A program made the position numbers and the translations under genes. A model generated the notes under the pieces. That model saw nothing but the letters and a program-made list of their open reading frames with translations, was not told where the DNA came from and ran no database searches. A DNA stretch of 64,000 nt from Strobilurus pachycystidiatus (lineage: Eukaryota > Basidiomycota > Agaricomycetes > Agaricales > Physalacriaceae), in assembly GCA_019915135.1 (NCBI GenBank), contig JAHLMK010000019.1:744001-808000 (forward strand), in the 5' to 3' direction. Every line of letters begins with the position of its first letter. The stretch's first letter is position 1. This document shows, piece after piece, positions 42,912 through 55,596 of this stretch.

Positions 42912-44550
42912 ATGGACAGCGTGTACGTGTCTAAATATCACGCTCAATAGGCTTCTCATAACTCAGGCTGTCAGTCCTTGCCCCCTCTGTGGCGGTAGCA
43001 AAAATCTTTCCGAATGGAACATGCAACAGCACCTGTCAAATACTCGCGTTGAGTACCTGCTGGGGACAAACGAAGCAGCTCATGCTGAAGAAGCCCAATA
43101 TTTAGCATGTGCAGCTGTGACAGCCTCTTCCGCTCTCCAGGAGATAGACGCAAAACTGGCCGAATTGCAGGCGGCCTCCGATGCGCTCAGAGCCACTCGG
43201 GAGAAGGTCGAATCCCAACTTCATCACGCCAAAACAATCCTCCATCCATTGCGCACTCTGCCCCAGGAAATACTACGCGAAATCTTCTTATGGGTTGTCG
43301 AGCACGCGTACGATATCGACTCGAACATCTGTGAACTGGATTGTTTGGACCCGGAATACCCGTCATGGGCCGTCTCACAGACTTGCAAACGGTGGAGAGA
43401 AGTGGCCCTGTCTCTTCCTGGATTTTGGTCCTTTGTCTCCTTGCCATTCGACTACTACCATGAGATCCCAGTGCGCAGGCTGCTATATAGGCTCGGGCTA
43501 TACCTGGAGAGATCACAGAACAGCGACCTGTTTCTCGTTCTGGTTGGCGATGAGAGGGTGACGGAGACCGCTGCAATGTCTCTACTAGAAGTTAGCATGC
43601 GGCGATGGAACCATGTGCGCTTGCTTACACCTTACTGTGTCATCGAGCACATGAACGGGAACACTTTCGCTCGTATGCGGGTCCTCACAATCAATTCTTT
43701 CGAATACACCGCTCCCCAATCAGGATCACCCATCAGCACTTTCGAGTTTGCACCTCGCTTGCGCGAATTTCATGCTCTTTATAGTTCCACTTGTCAACAC
43801 TTGTCCCTTCCCTGGTCCCAGCTCACTACCTATTCCTGTGAGCTGGACTCGCTTGGGGATCTGGAATCTTTGCGGAAAATGACCATGCTGACTTCGCTGG
43901 TTATCAAGCTGAGAACCTACGATTATGAGGGAAATGAGCCCGCTCCTATCACTCTCCCGCTCCTCACTTCCTTGACGCTTCCATGCATCACTCTCGGCGA
44001 CCAACTCCCTCTTTTACGTTGTCTGGATATGCCTGGGCTGTCCCACTTGAAGTGGGAAACCGTAGGGCGTATGGTCTCCTTTCCAACGTCGGACCAACAT
44101 TTCGCAAACCTGCGATCTCTTGCTCTACGCGTGCCATGCATGACGAGAGCAGATATCACAGACCTGCTCGCATGTCTACGAATGATCAAGAACGTCGAAT
44201 CGCTGCACGTTGCGGTGGACTTGAACTTCCTCATCGAAGCCTTTCAGCAAATGACAGTTGACGCCGCAGACGGAGATGCCCAGGAGGCGCTCTTCCTTCC
44301 CTCTGTTCGTGACCTTTGGCTGGAGGAGGACATGGGATACGACGAGACGAAGAGTTCAAATTCTCTGACAGCCGAGAATGCTGAACTGCTCTTGGACATT
44401 TTGGCATCGCGTTGTTCCGGTGGCAGCACGTCGGCCAGATGTGCTCGGCTTGATGAGCTTCGCATATCTCATGCGCTTTCTGATGCTCTCAATGGGGAGC
44501 GGTGGGATCGCATTCGAGAAGCGATTACGGTCGTCTACTTGCCTTCTTAG
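42912..44550 (+). CDS. F-box/LRR protein with a C-x2-C zinc-finger-like N terminus
   Basis: A tiny first exon (42912-42922, MDSV in part) splices through intron 42923-42974 to 42975-44550 in phase, giving 525 aa. This adds PCPLCGGSKNLSEWNMQQH, a C-x2-C...H pattern like a half C2H2 or zinc-ribbon knuckle, ahead of the coiled coil (LQEIDAKLAELQAASDALRA). The F-box follows (ILHPLRTLPQEILREIFLWV ... WAVSQTCKRWREVALSLPGF), then irregular leucine-rich repeats to ITVVYLPS. This is the only intact member of its subfamily here and the reference for the broken ones. It is expected to be an SCF substrate adaptor. It is head-to-head with the damaged F-box gene. Confidence 0.85.
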
Positions 44551-46501
44551 ATCCTTCTGCTCTCGTTCGCATACAATTTCAGTCCAGTCTCCTTCTTAAT
44601 TAGTGCTTCATTTTTTCTTGTGCTGCCCATTGTAAAGCTCACTGCTGCCAATGTGGAGTAGACGGCTCAAAGCGAATCAAACACACAAATCAGATTCTGA
44701 CAATGACTCTTGGTGAAAGCGAGGGACGCATTAGCAACCCTAACCTTAATCTCGCGCCACATCTTCCTTCTGACCAGCATGATCGTCCGTTGCTCTCTAC
44801 TCGACCACCACGCGCCACATAGATGGAGGAACCCTCTCGGCCCTGTCTGCTACCCGTGACAGAAGCGGTAGCTGGCGCCAATGAAAAATGAAGGCGACAT
44901 CCTTTTCCTTCCCAAAGGTCAAAGCGACCGGTTCTGCTCTTGGAAATACCGACTGCAGGGGCGCAGGCAACTATAAAGATGGAACTATAGTAACTTAGCG
45001 AAGGGAAGGATGGGTGCGCCAAACAAGTCTTGCTCCCTTTTCTTCCATCATGTTCATCTTGTCTTCCAGCCTTGTCATCCGTCCCAATCCCCGACCGTCG
45101 TGGGGCCGTCCAGGCATCGTTGTACACCGCCCATGGAATGACTCAGCGTCGCAAAACGCCCTGTTTCTACTTTTACAGTACGCTGCAGGGCACCGGTAAC
45201 AAAACACTTGCGGCATTCCGAACACGGGCTTGTTTACGGGAACTCCAGAGTTGCAGCACTGCGCACTATTGTAGCTCTTGCTATGCCAAAGCAATGGAAG
45301 CAACGAATGGTGTGTCATGCCACGAATTCTCCATCGACGCTCATACGCCTGTAAGACAGCATGTCGTGCACCAGTCGTCGAATGCCCGTCCTCCATCTGT
45401 TACTATGTTCGACATCCAAGCGCCACGAGGATGATATACCGACCGTGCTCTCGCGCCTTTTTAAGCACAACCCAAGTCGCCAGGATTTCGGTCCTAAGGA
45501 CAAAGAGTCTCGCGTCATGAATAGTCTATGCAGGTAGGCGAAGGTCATGGTCTCGGTATGATCTGCTGTGGCTTTCGATGTTATTGCGTAAAGGTATGCT
45601 GCGCCGAACCTTTGCTTTTTATAGGCGTGTTCAATGCCTTTGCAGCCGCTGTTCGTCGTCCGTTAATTCACCGGGACTAGGGAACACATCTGAGCTGCAT
45701 CTGGGTACTTCAAACTGGGGCCCTAGAGCTCTATGTCTATTTCTGCCGGATCGCGTCAATGGCGAATAAACATTCTTTTTGGGTAGGTACCTCGCATAGA
45801 GTATATGACTGCGAGGACGGCACTGATATAGTCTTCCAGCACTCGCCTTCTTACGCTTACAATGAGTGCACTCCTCGAAGCCGAAATAGACTCGAGCGTC
45901 TTCTCATCCATGTTCGTCTCGAGGTAACTGTTGTACTCCTCTCCAACGGCGAGAGTCTAATGTCTTTTTCGTCATCAGTTCTCAGTAAGAGGCCCTTATA
46001 CACCCTCTTTATAATCGCAATCCTTCATTGGATATAGTGACTAGTTGCGCTCTCCGGTTTCATTGGCACTGGGACGACAATCCTACACGGTGTGGTTGGA
46101 GACCTTCGGCGGCATGTCGAAATACCTTACTATGATCATGCCCAATGCTGGAAAACGTAAGCTCTCCAATGGCACAGGCATTTTTTCGCTGTGTTTAGTT
46201 TCGCTCAGGTGAAATGTTGCCGATCTATATGACGCCACCTAGCATTCAAGTGTTCTCAAAAGCACCTCCGACTGCTAAATCAAACGTCTAACCTATGAAC
46301 GAACTGTAAGAGATCCCCCACATTGAATTGTCATCTCTATATGACCCTTTAGACTCATTGTCTCAGGTGATCGAAAGTCGATGGTCCATGCATTGCCAGG
46401 ATAGGCAAACAAAGAGCGTCGAGCCCTGAGTATTTCAGCAACTCATCCGGCGTCACGAGGCCCTCATATCTCAACCCCGACCACCACATCGAAGCTGAAG
46501 C
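44551..46501. other. Intergenic interval with a possible MYND relic
   Basis: No intact gene. On the plus strand near 45225-45340, CSTAHYCSSCYAKAMEATNG with flanking Cys and His resembles half a MYND finger, but the surrounding frames are broken. The rest shows nothing recognisable. Confidence 0.4.
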
Positions 46502-48076
46502 ATGAGCGACAACGGCTATTCCGAGACATACGCCCGATTTATTGGGAGCCCAGCTGTTCCCCCGGTGGTGCAGTCGCTCTCTACTATCTTCCTCCGCCCG
46601 AAGCGCGGTCGCTCCTCAATTGGAACGGACGAACGTGAAGTGAAGCGTCTTCGCCAAGAAGATAGCTTCACAGAGCTTTTGCGTGATACTCTCTTAGAAG
46701 ACGTGGGTGGCTTATCATCGTGGTACACGACACGACTTTACTCATCTGCTTGTAGGATCTCCAGGGAGTAGGTAGTAGTCGCCCTCGTCCTCGAGGTGTC
46801 ATGCTTGGTCGCACTCGATCCATTTCGCCCATGATGATACGCGAACAGTCCAGCGAGATTCGAACCATGAAGATGCTTATGGCGCGTAGTGCGTCCATGG
46901 CTGACCTCCGCCCTGGCCCACCTCCTCTCGTCCTTTCCCCAACTTCGGCAAAGTTCAACCTCAAACCTGGCAATGGGAGCGAGATTATCAAGTTCAAACT
47001 CCCTGATACCTACAATCGTCTCTACGGCATTCCCCTCGCATTCACCTCCCAAGGATATCTCTTCTACACCTTCGGTAACAAGCTTTACCGCCGCCTCCCC
47101 AACAAACGCAGGACTGAGTTCATGCGGAACGCCCAGGTCACTGCCATCGCCACAGGCCACTTCGATTCGCAAGAGTGCATCGTCGTTATCTCCAACGCCA
47201 CAGGGATCCTCTCGATTCGGAACGTCAACAACGCCAAACGACTCTTCCGCTATACTATCCCGAAGAAAGATGGTGTGAAGCGGATGACGGCTGTTGTCTG
47301 GCGTGGATCGATTATCCGGGTGGGATATGACAACGGTAGCGTCGAGGAGTTGGATATCGGAGTCAGGCCGGTGGGAAAGAGGTCGGTGAAGACGGGGGTT
47401 GTGCATGTCACAGCTATCACAAGGATGGCCTGGAATAAGGATGGGACGTTCTTCGTTACTGGAGATGTGAAGGGGAACGTTGTTGTCTGGAGAGCGGACC
47501 AGTCACTCTTGAAGGTCCTACTCGAGGCGCCGAAGGCTCATTTTGGTAATGATCAGATGCCATTCGCTATCTCGGTTCGTGTTCTCGCATTCCTCCTTCA
47601 GATCAGTATCATCTAATGGTATAAATTTCCAGGCCCTCACTTGGTCGATGCACAACACCGGCATCCTAGCTACGGGGGACATGCAAGGGGCGACTCATTT
47701 CTTCTACGTCTCCGAGACCGAAATTGCGCCCTACTCCACTGGGCGCATCCAGGGCAACGCACGCGTCGTAAATCTCCATTTCTCCAAGCGCCAATCCGAG
47801 GTCCTCACCGTCTATGGGAACCCCTCACTGTTCGGGTGTCCGCCGGACTGCGTCAAGAGTAATCGGATCATCGGGCGTCACTTGCAGGGACTGAAGATTA
47901 TCAGTGAGGCGAGGATGTATTGGCATGAAGAGTGGGATGACGAAGACGATGTGGGTGTGGATCCCGGTGTTGAAGGCAGCGTGGTCAGTCCGGATGAAGG
48001 GGTAGTGGTATTGGCGCTCCCGCAAAGTGGGGAGTTGCAACTCTGGAAAGCTTGGGGTGTTGACGCTGAAAGCTGA
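46502..48076 (+). CDS. WD40 propeller protein, divergent Cdc20/Fizzy-like
   Basis: Three exons (46502-46702, 46756-47574, 47633-48076) splice in phase to 487 aa. An early RFIGSP recalls the DRFIP-type motif before the propeller in Cdc20/Cdh1. Blades read AVVWRGSIIRVGYDNGSVEE, AITRMAWNKDGTFFVTGD, NVVVWRADQSLL, ALTWSMHNTGILATGD and NLHFSKRQSEVLTVYG, in the same order as Cdc20 blades (W-x2-N, dG-x-hatGd, W). The propeller then ends with an acidic loop (EEWDDEDDVGVDPG) and LQLWKAWGV. APC/C activation is inferred from this order only. The usual C-terminal IR tail is absent, so it may be a non-canonical family member or another WD40 protein. Confidence 0.75.
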
Positions 48077-48632
48077 AGCGGCAGGGAATCGTGTATGTTT
48101 GGTCCTCATCTGATATCTGGGTAGGTGTTGTTTTATCACCGTAATGTATTACCACAATTCTTGCTCGGAGCTTGTCTTTCGTTCGCACTTACAATAACTT
48201 GAATAAGAAGCTTCCGCGAGTGATCCATGAGGGAGGTCTCACGAACAGAACCATTTGGCGCGCCAGTGTAATCGGGACTTCTAGTAAACGACAAGACCTC
48301 CAGGTGACACGTTGTGAGATATGACGAGAACGGATACAAGCTCAACAACAAGAAGCTGGCAATGTCCCAGCGACAGGACAGACTGCGCTTCTAACTTGAG
48401 TTTCCAAGGGAAGTCTCTAGAGTTTCTATGTACTCCTAATCCCTTTGCGATAAGGTTACCGATCTTATGCGAAGCGATGTGACCAGGGAAACCATGACGA
48501 AGTCGCGTATGTTATAGCAGATAGTACGTAGTAAATACACATTTCATATAACGCCATACATAGTAGTGTAACGTAGATAGACGAAGAGAACACATGAGAT
48601 AATGATAAGAGAAGATCGTGCCCCATGATAAC
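48077..48632. other. Intergenic, convergent 3' ends
   Basis: No supported gene; it holds the 3' flanks of the WD40 and coiled-coil genes. Confidence 0.6.
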
Positions 48633-49172
48633 CTACTCATGTCTTGACTTCTTCGTCTCCAATCTCGCCTCTTCATCGATGGCCTCATCGTTTTCTTCCA
48701 AGCGCCTCTTTTTCGACTCCAGCACTTGAATCTTGGCCTCCAATCCCTCAACTACCCTATGCGCCGCCAGCCAATTCTGTGTCAGAACCTCCTTTTCGTT
48801 ATTCAGACGTTCAAGTTCTGCGCTGAAGGTGGCCAAATTCTTCTCCTCGTTTGTTTTAGCGTGTCTGATATATTCGGCAGCTAGACGAATGACTCCCTCG
48901 TTGGTTTTGGAAATTTCGATGTTCAAGGTCCTGAGGGTTTCCTCGAGATCTTTGCGAGCCGTTGCAATCTTGAGACGACGTGCTTGTTCCACCTCAGCCT
49001 AGATGATGTGTAAGACGAGAGCTCAGAAGATAAAAGCAGGGACACAAACATGTCTCTTCTTGGATGGCTTTTCGGCAACGGGGAGCTCATTCTCACCGTC
49101 GAAAGGCAAGATTTGTTGAGTCGGGGGAGGAATGGGTTGCGCTGCCTTGTTCTGTGTTTGCGGTTTAGACAT
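48633..49172 (-). CDS. Small coiled-coil protein
   Basis: Exon 1 (49172-49050) encodes MSKPQTQNKAAQPIPPPTQQ and a short acidic-to-basic stretch ending KKRH. Exon 2 (48998-48633) begins AEVEQARRLK. Together they give 162 aa with phase 0 at the splice. From about residue 45 to the end nearly every position fits a helix with heptad leucines (RKDLEETLRTLNIEISKTNE, LERLNNEKEVLTQNW, LEAKIQVLESKKRRLEE). It is a likely homodimer or a subunit of a coiled-coil complex. The family is not recognised. Confidence 0.7.
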
Positions 49173-50075
49173 GCTGATGTTCGTGCGACGGCGGGTGACT
49201 TGGGGATGCGAATTGCTTGCGTCAGGTGCTGGCGGCTTGGTCTGTGAGAGCTCTACTTATATACTGCACAGACGCACAGTTCCACACGTCCCTTTTCATT
49301 CTGTTCCTAAAGTGGTAACATTGTTGAACAGCCAAACAAATCAAAGACCATCGAACAATGGGAGATATTCCAAGACCGCAAATTGGCTTTTACGGTTTGG
49401 TAAGACAATCGCCGGCATGATGTCGCTCCCAGAAAAGACTTGAGTCATCGCCGGCAAGGACGGCGCTCGCAGCGCCACACAAAGCACGTCGGTGTGTGCG
49501 AGTTCATAGATATTGAGATTACAGCTGAAGACAGCTATCACAGGCTGAGAGTCAGCTCTAGCAAGCGTATGAGTTAGAGCATGTGCTTCGTGTCCCAGCA
49601 AATCACAGTCCTTATAGGGCTTAGTCCAGAGATTTGTGAGATGATAGATAAATTCACGGCCATGTGTCGGACTGACGAGAGCAATCTGCAGGAAAGGGAT
49701 AACCATGGAAAAGCCTAGAGTTTTTCCTCCACGACAAGACAAGACAGAGATACCAATGAATCCCGGGAGAGCGTCTGTATTGGCGAGATGCAAAAAGCCA
49801 CTTGCTAGGCATTCGAAACTCCGCTCGGCGGCACCGACCGACCGAGATCTTGTTTAGGTAACTTACTTCGAACCGTCACAGCGACTCGCCAAAGGCTTTC
49901 TCTGCTTCTGTAAACATCTGCCAAGTCTACTCTTGCCTCTGGGTCCCGGGACTGATCGTCATGGCAATGCCCTGGACAAAGCCATTTGTCATATCACGGG
50001 ATCGTGTTTCGATGGTCCAGGATACAAGGCTCAAAAGCTCGTGTCCGACCTCGAACTCAAATTACTGCTACATCC
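49173..50075. other. Intergenic, no supported gene
   Basis: A 150-residue minus-strand frame at 49341-49793 has no family features and sits in the promoter zone of two divergent genes, so it is not called. Confidence 0.5.
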
Positions 50076-52499
50076 ATGTCTACGCCACCCGACATAGTTA
50101 CGAATACACGCCAGACCAGAACTTCAGTGACGAAGCGAGCTGTCAGGCGGAGAAAGGACGTGGTCGACTTGAAGAGTTTCCCGTACGACGTGTTATTGGA
50201 GGTACGCGAACATTGTTCGCAAGTGTCTGTTGTAGTAATTGACCATGCGCGTCAGATATTTAGCTGGTGCCACCCCGCAGACTTGATCCATCTGTCGCGC
50301 ACAAACAAAGAGCTCCGTCGCGTCTTGTTGCACAAGTCGTCCATCAGCATATGGCGCAAGGCCCGAATGCTTTTGACAGGATTTCCTGAACCGAGCGGCG
50401 GCCTGTCAGAACCGACTTGGGCTCATCTCGCCTTCATCAACATATGCCATGTACGCTTCTCTTGTTGTCGGGGCGATCAAATATTGCCTGACCTCCGAAA
50501 TTACAGTTTTGTTGGACCAAGGTGGTGCGAAATGCGGACTTCTTGTTGCGGAAACGCGTCTGTCCCGCGTGTTCTCTCAAAGTGTGCGTCGACTCTATCG
50601 TGCACTAGCTCATACTGAATAATGAGTGTAGTCTCATCGGTCGTCTATCTGCGTTCGGGGATCTTGATCAATCTCAAAAAGCAGAGACTGAAATGATTTT
50701 CTCTCTTGTACCAGTGACTCGTGCGTGCTTCCGGAATGGCATTTTCTTGCTAAAGCTAACCGCTCTTCAGCATATAAGGTGAAGGATCAGCACCCACAGC
50801 GCTACGCGCTATCAAATGAATATGAGCGCATCGAAGCTTGTCTTCGAGCCCCAATGACAGACGAAGCACGCAAAGGATTTATACAGCAACGGAGTGAATT
50901 TGTCCAGGATGTGCAATGTGTGGGTTTGTGACGATCTCTCTCGTGGACGTCGATCCGCTCACGTTATGTACAGCAAGCTGAGAAGGCCGCTAAGTGGTTA
51001 ACTGATCAGATATCAGATAGGGTGAAAGAACTCGCCAATCTCAAGCAGGCCCGCCTAAATGCGTGAGTCGATGTACTCAGCTTACGGTAGATAACTGACT
51101 AGCAGGTTATAGGATTTACGATCGACTTGTGGAGGAAGGTCACACTGAGGGTCTCCAAGACCTTAGGCAACTGCCCGCGTTTAGCTCTCATAAATGTGTT
51201 CAAGGGGCCACCGAACTCACCGAAAAAGGTTTGTCATTTTGTATCAACGGTAATCATGGACGTGCTCAGCGGTTCTCACTTCAGGCTGGAAAAGGATTCG
51301 ACCGAAAATGGTCGCCTTTTGCAATCGTCTCCAGCAGGAGAAACGCGACTACGAACATCAAATTGTGTACAACGAGCGCAAGCACGAGGCCGCTCTTGCT
51401 TTGCGCCGGTACAAGAACGAGTTGGAACCCCTGCCTCCCACTACATGGTACCCATCGATTGCCGAATTCTGCGCCTTGCAGGTGGTCCACGATGTCCTGG
51501 ATCTTCCGACGGAAGTACAAGTCACAGATGCCCACTTCGATCCCGTCGGGAGTGTAATTTCCTCACTCTGCCACGCATGGAGGCTCCAAGTGATGAACAC
51601 CATTAGTAGCATCGCCACGGGTGCTGGGCAGGCGTTGGCGGTCCATAATCTGGCGTGCAAAGTCTTGCTTTGTCGCGGCTGCTCGAGCTCCCCTGCTGAC
51701 TGCTCCGCCCTGTCGAAGAGGATGTTTCGAAACTGTGGCATTCGAGGGTTTTTGCTCTGGTGGCCGCAAGCGGTGACCCATGAATGCACTAGAATCAAGC
51801 ACATGGTCTCGGATCCGCCGGACGATGCCATGGTGTTGGATCTCGAGTCAAAACGTAGAGGGCGTACAGGGCATGCTCGAGTCAGATGGGAATTCAATAC
51901 AGGTTTGTTGAAGCACGAACCGATAGTAGAGGGCATTGCAAGGAAGGTCGTCGCGGCGATGGGACTGGACCCGGATGTAGCGACAGAAGAAATCGTTGAT
52001 CGCGAGGCTCATCTTATGTTCGTTTGTGCTAAGTGCGACCATGGAAAGCGGGAGAGAGTGCTTTGGAGTTGGCGGACTGTCGTATGTTTTCGCTCTTCTC
52101 CTCTTTGACAGTCTACAGACAGTTTTGCTGATAGGTTCAACACGTCTTCGAGAACCATTTCTTCCAACACGAAGGCATGATGAACTTCATATCCATCATG
52201 AAGGGTGTTCCGGTCGGCTGGTGTATTGTTTCCACCGAAGTTGAGCCGCTACTATATGAGTGCCTATTCTGCCGTGACCTGCCTGGCGAATTGATAGGCG
52301 GGTGGGACAACGCAGCTCTTGTAGACCATCTGCGAGAGGAGTGAGTATCTTTCTGGTACGCCGGCGGCCAACTCAGCTGAGACGATTCACTTACAGACAC
52401 CGAGTGCCGTCCCCACTTGAGGACGTCGATTATTGTCGGACGTATGGAACACCTCAGACACCACGTCTTATATGTATGACTATCACCAAGGTGAAGTAG
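50076..52499 (+). CDS. F-box protein with internal and C-terminal Cys motifs, about ten exons
   Basis: Splicing GT-AG introns gives a continuous protein. A basic N terminus leads to LKSFPYDVLLEIFSWCHPAD and LIHLSRTNKELRRVLLHKSS (F-box). A Cys-containing segment with RKRVCPACSLK follows, then a long helical stretch with RVKELANLKQARLN and RLQQEKRDYEHQIV, a conserved domain (AEFCALQVVHDVLDLPTEVQ), FVCAKCDHGKRERVLWSW, and a last part with NHFFQHEG and LFCRDLPGEL. Good exons include 50076-50201, 50256-50450, 50507-50583, 50632-50720, 50771-50919 and 50974-51062. This is the agaricomycete F-box type with C-x2-C pairs, distinct from the LRR type above. It is probably an SCF adaptor; targets are unknown. 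Confidence 0.75.
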
Positions 52500-53807
52500 T
52501 TCAGGCCAGGAAGTATTGAAGCAGAGGGTGGGGATGACTGGGAGTGTTATAGTATGGCCCCCCGGTTTCCTGTCTCATTTACTCATCTGTACTATGTATA
52601 TACTCTCATCACAACGCAATTTTTGAGTGAAGTTGAATGAGCCAATTCATGTTAAGATTTGATGGCGTTGTTTGGCATGGGCCCTGGATATTCTCTTCCT
52701 CCAACCATCGTGTCCTTCGACCTTTGCGGCCAGTTTCGCCTCGGATTCCTCCATGTTACTTCAGCCCCGAACAGCTTGCTAGCTGAGTGCAGTGCTGCCA
52801 TCGTTGGCTGCGAGGAACGACCTACGCAGCACCATGGATATATGCTCTCCGCAATCGGACGTCGTGTAATGTCGCAAAGGGCCCGGCGCACGGCAACGAG
52901 GGACTCTCAAAACATAGCTCAGCGTCATGGACCACCTACAACTGTGCGTATTCCATCCTCATCCATCGCATGATGTCCAAGTAAAAGGGTCGAGTCCCCT
53001 TTCATCCGACAAACACTCAACCCGAGCTGCCCGCGTCTATTTCCCAGTCCGTCTCGCGAGACACAGAGACGTGATTGTAAGGCTAGACCTACATGCACAC
53101 GTTGTGTGCGACTCCTACATAGACCGGCGCGCCTCGAGCTTACTGGGCGTGCTGGTAAAGGCGGAGTCGAATATCTACCCACTATTCTCATCATGGGCTG
53201 GTTCGATAGAGATGGGTGTCGGATGGGGACGCATGAGATCGATTTATATTCATTGCTGATTTTCGTTTTGCTACCCGTGGATTGTCATGCTAACTTCTTT
53301 TGTTGTCGACAGACCGCCATTCGATGCCTTACGGCCCACTGCCTGACCTCACCCTCAACCCGACAATGCACTGGGCCGCCTTCGATGGACTTTCGACGTC
53401 TATATGCATGCATCCTTGCCCCGTGATAGCCGACAAATAGATCCAGGACAGACTCCAAGCATGACCTCCGCGAAGATTTAGGTTTCCTTCCCCGCTCCAT
53501 GCCGACTTCTCCTTGTGGCCACTGGTTGGAATCGGCTGGAGAAGAAGGAGTTCGCTCTTACCCACGACTGCTGTAGGAGCCTTTCGCGAAACCTCTTTTG
53601 GTATTTCACTTCCTATGACAGTAAGATTCGATACTTCCCTTCTTTGTTTAGCCTGCCGTATATATTCCTCTATATTCCTCTGTAGACGTTTATGATACGA
53701 AACCTGCTCATCCAAGTGGGGTTAAGTCTCGGGCATCGTTCCGCGGATGCGAAGTCGGAATCGAGTCGGTGCCTCTGCTGATCGTAACTTGCTTTCCAGC
53801 CACCATC
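52500..53807. other. Intergenic, no supported gene
   Basis: About 1.3 kb. Overlapping frames on both strands have no motif or splice support. It includes the promoter of the next plus-strand gene. Confidence 0.5.
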
Positions 53808-55596
53808 ATGTTATCCTACCTCTCCAACGAGGTCATCGACCAAATATTCTGTTTTGTATGCATGCCTTCTTCGTCATTGAGCTTGACTGACTGAATTCTC
53901 CCCAGCTAGGCAACCACGACCTCAGAACTGTGCGCTACACAAACTCGGCATTTAGCCAAATCGCAGCCCCCTTCCTCTTCGAAAACCTTCTCGTAGATTT
54001 CTACCAGCTATTCCACAAGCGCGATCCAAAGACATTACTGGCATATCTACGGGCTATAGGAAATGGGGACACAGACTTGGCGCACCATGTACGACGACTC
54101 AAGGTCGTCACACCGCTGGATGCCCACAACCAGGAACAGCCGACACGGACTCTCGGCGGTCGCGTTTCGCACTGGATTCATAAGAAGGAATCGTTTCAGG
54201 AAGCCGCCATCAAGGCTCTCCTTCTCGCGGCACCTAAACTCGTGGCTTTGCGGACCGTCTGGTGAGCGTCTAGCCAAGGGCTTCAGATTTATGGTGTTAA
54301 CATCAGTACTAGCTGGCAAGGCTTCTCGGACTATCGTTTTATCAGCAGCTCTACTCCGGCCCTAGGACCAGTGATAGCCTCGATACTCGCTCAGCCGGAT
54401 CTACAAAGCGTCACCTTCTTCGGACACACACCTATTCCACCCCAGACCGCCACGCATCTCCTCCGGTTGACGTACGACGGGTTTCATGCCAACTCTACCC
54501 TTCCCCCAATCCTCGCTCAGAGCCCTCTCTTACAATCTTTGACTGTCATTAACAAAGGGCATCGAACAAGCCTACACGATCTCTTTCCCGGAGATGCACT
54601 GTATCCAGGCCTCTTGACTCTCTCGCTGGACAACGTGACATGGGCTCCCGAAGTCATCCCTCGTCTACCCAACCTCGTGGAACTTTCCACGTCTCGCGCA
54701 GATATCCCGGACAAAGTCTGGGAGATGCTGGATGGCGCGCGGGACGGATTGGCGGGTATTTCCGTGCGGGATGCCATTGTCAGTGATACGTTCTTGGACT
54801 ATCTGTGCGGGAAGCAGTACAGGGCTTCTAGTGGCGCACGAGCCCTTCACTTCCAAGTGTCCAAGATGCTCTCGACGGCGGGTGACCTAACGCGGGCGAA
54901 GCGGTTCTGGGACCATGTCGTACCTAATATCCGGTTGACCTTGACGGCGCTAGTGGTGGACTGCGATTATCCGAGCGAATGGTGTCTCACTGAGAGAAGT
55001 CTCAAGGCTCTGATCCAGTGTCATTTCCTGTACGACATTCGGATGAATGTTATTTGGGGCGATATTCTTGAAGAGGGTGGAGGGAATGTCATCGTACGTC
55101 CTTCCTTCTGTCTCTGGAGGCTGAACGGCGTCTCATGTTCCTTCTTCACAGAGAAAACTTCTTGACCAGCTCACTTTTGACGTGTGGCCCGATCTTAAAG
55201 TGCTCTCGTTATCCGCTGTGTCTTTGCCGGGATTCTCTGAGTCAGTGGATCAGCAGAGTCCGAGACATCTTGCTCACAGGCTCTCGATGGCCAGCAACCA
55301 TTCGTTCGTCAAGGAGATGAAGGAGATGAATGCCGCGATTCAAGATCTTTTAGAGTCGATACGTTTCGAGGTGACGAAGGGTCTATCAACAACCTTACTA
55401 AGTGTGGCCATTCATGCCGGGGGGAAAGGTCCATACACGCTGCGGAAGTGCAGCGGAGGATCTGGAGGAGGTCGTGTCACATTTGCGTTTGCTGAGTAAC
55501 AAAGTGCTACAGTATTGGTACTCGGTCGATGATTCTGTGTACAGGTCAGCAGTCGCTCTTCTTACGTCTACTCAGTCTAATATTGATTTCAGGTAG
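53808..55596 (+). CDS. F-box-like protein with leucine-rich C-terminal region
   Basis: Exons 53808-53855, 53906-54261, 54313-55093 and one starting at 55152 are joined in phase. The N terminus reads LSNEVIDQIFCFLGNHDLRT and FSQIAAPFLFENL, a short F-box-like motif. Leucine-rich stretches follow (PDLQSVTFFGHTPIPPQ, SPLLQSLTVINKGH, YPGLLTLSLDNVTW, RLPNLVELSTS, LKVLSLSAVSLPGF). Near the end an intron beginning GTGTGGCC after TTACTAA restores the frame to EDLEEVVSHLRLLSNKV, and a last intron leads to a stop at 55596. It differs from the coiled-coil F-box family of this window. Confidence 0.7.

Noticed and set aside
45030..45434. MYND-finger gene on the plus strand
   Set aside because: Only a partial Cys/His pattern is visible and surrounding frames are broken; kept as a possible relic only.
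52659..53259. Overlapping plus-strand frames of about 105 residues
   Set aside because: No motif, no consistent splicing and no match to any family seen here.
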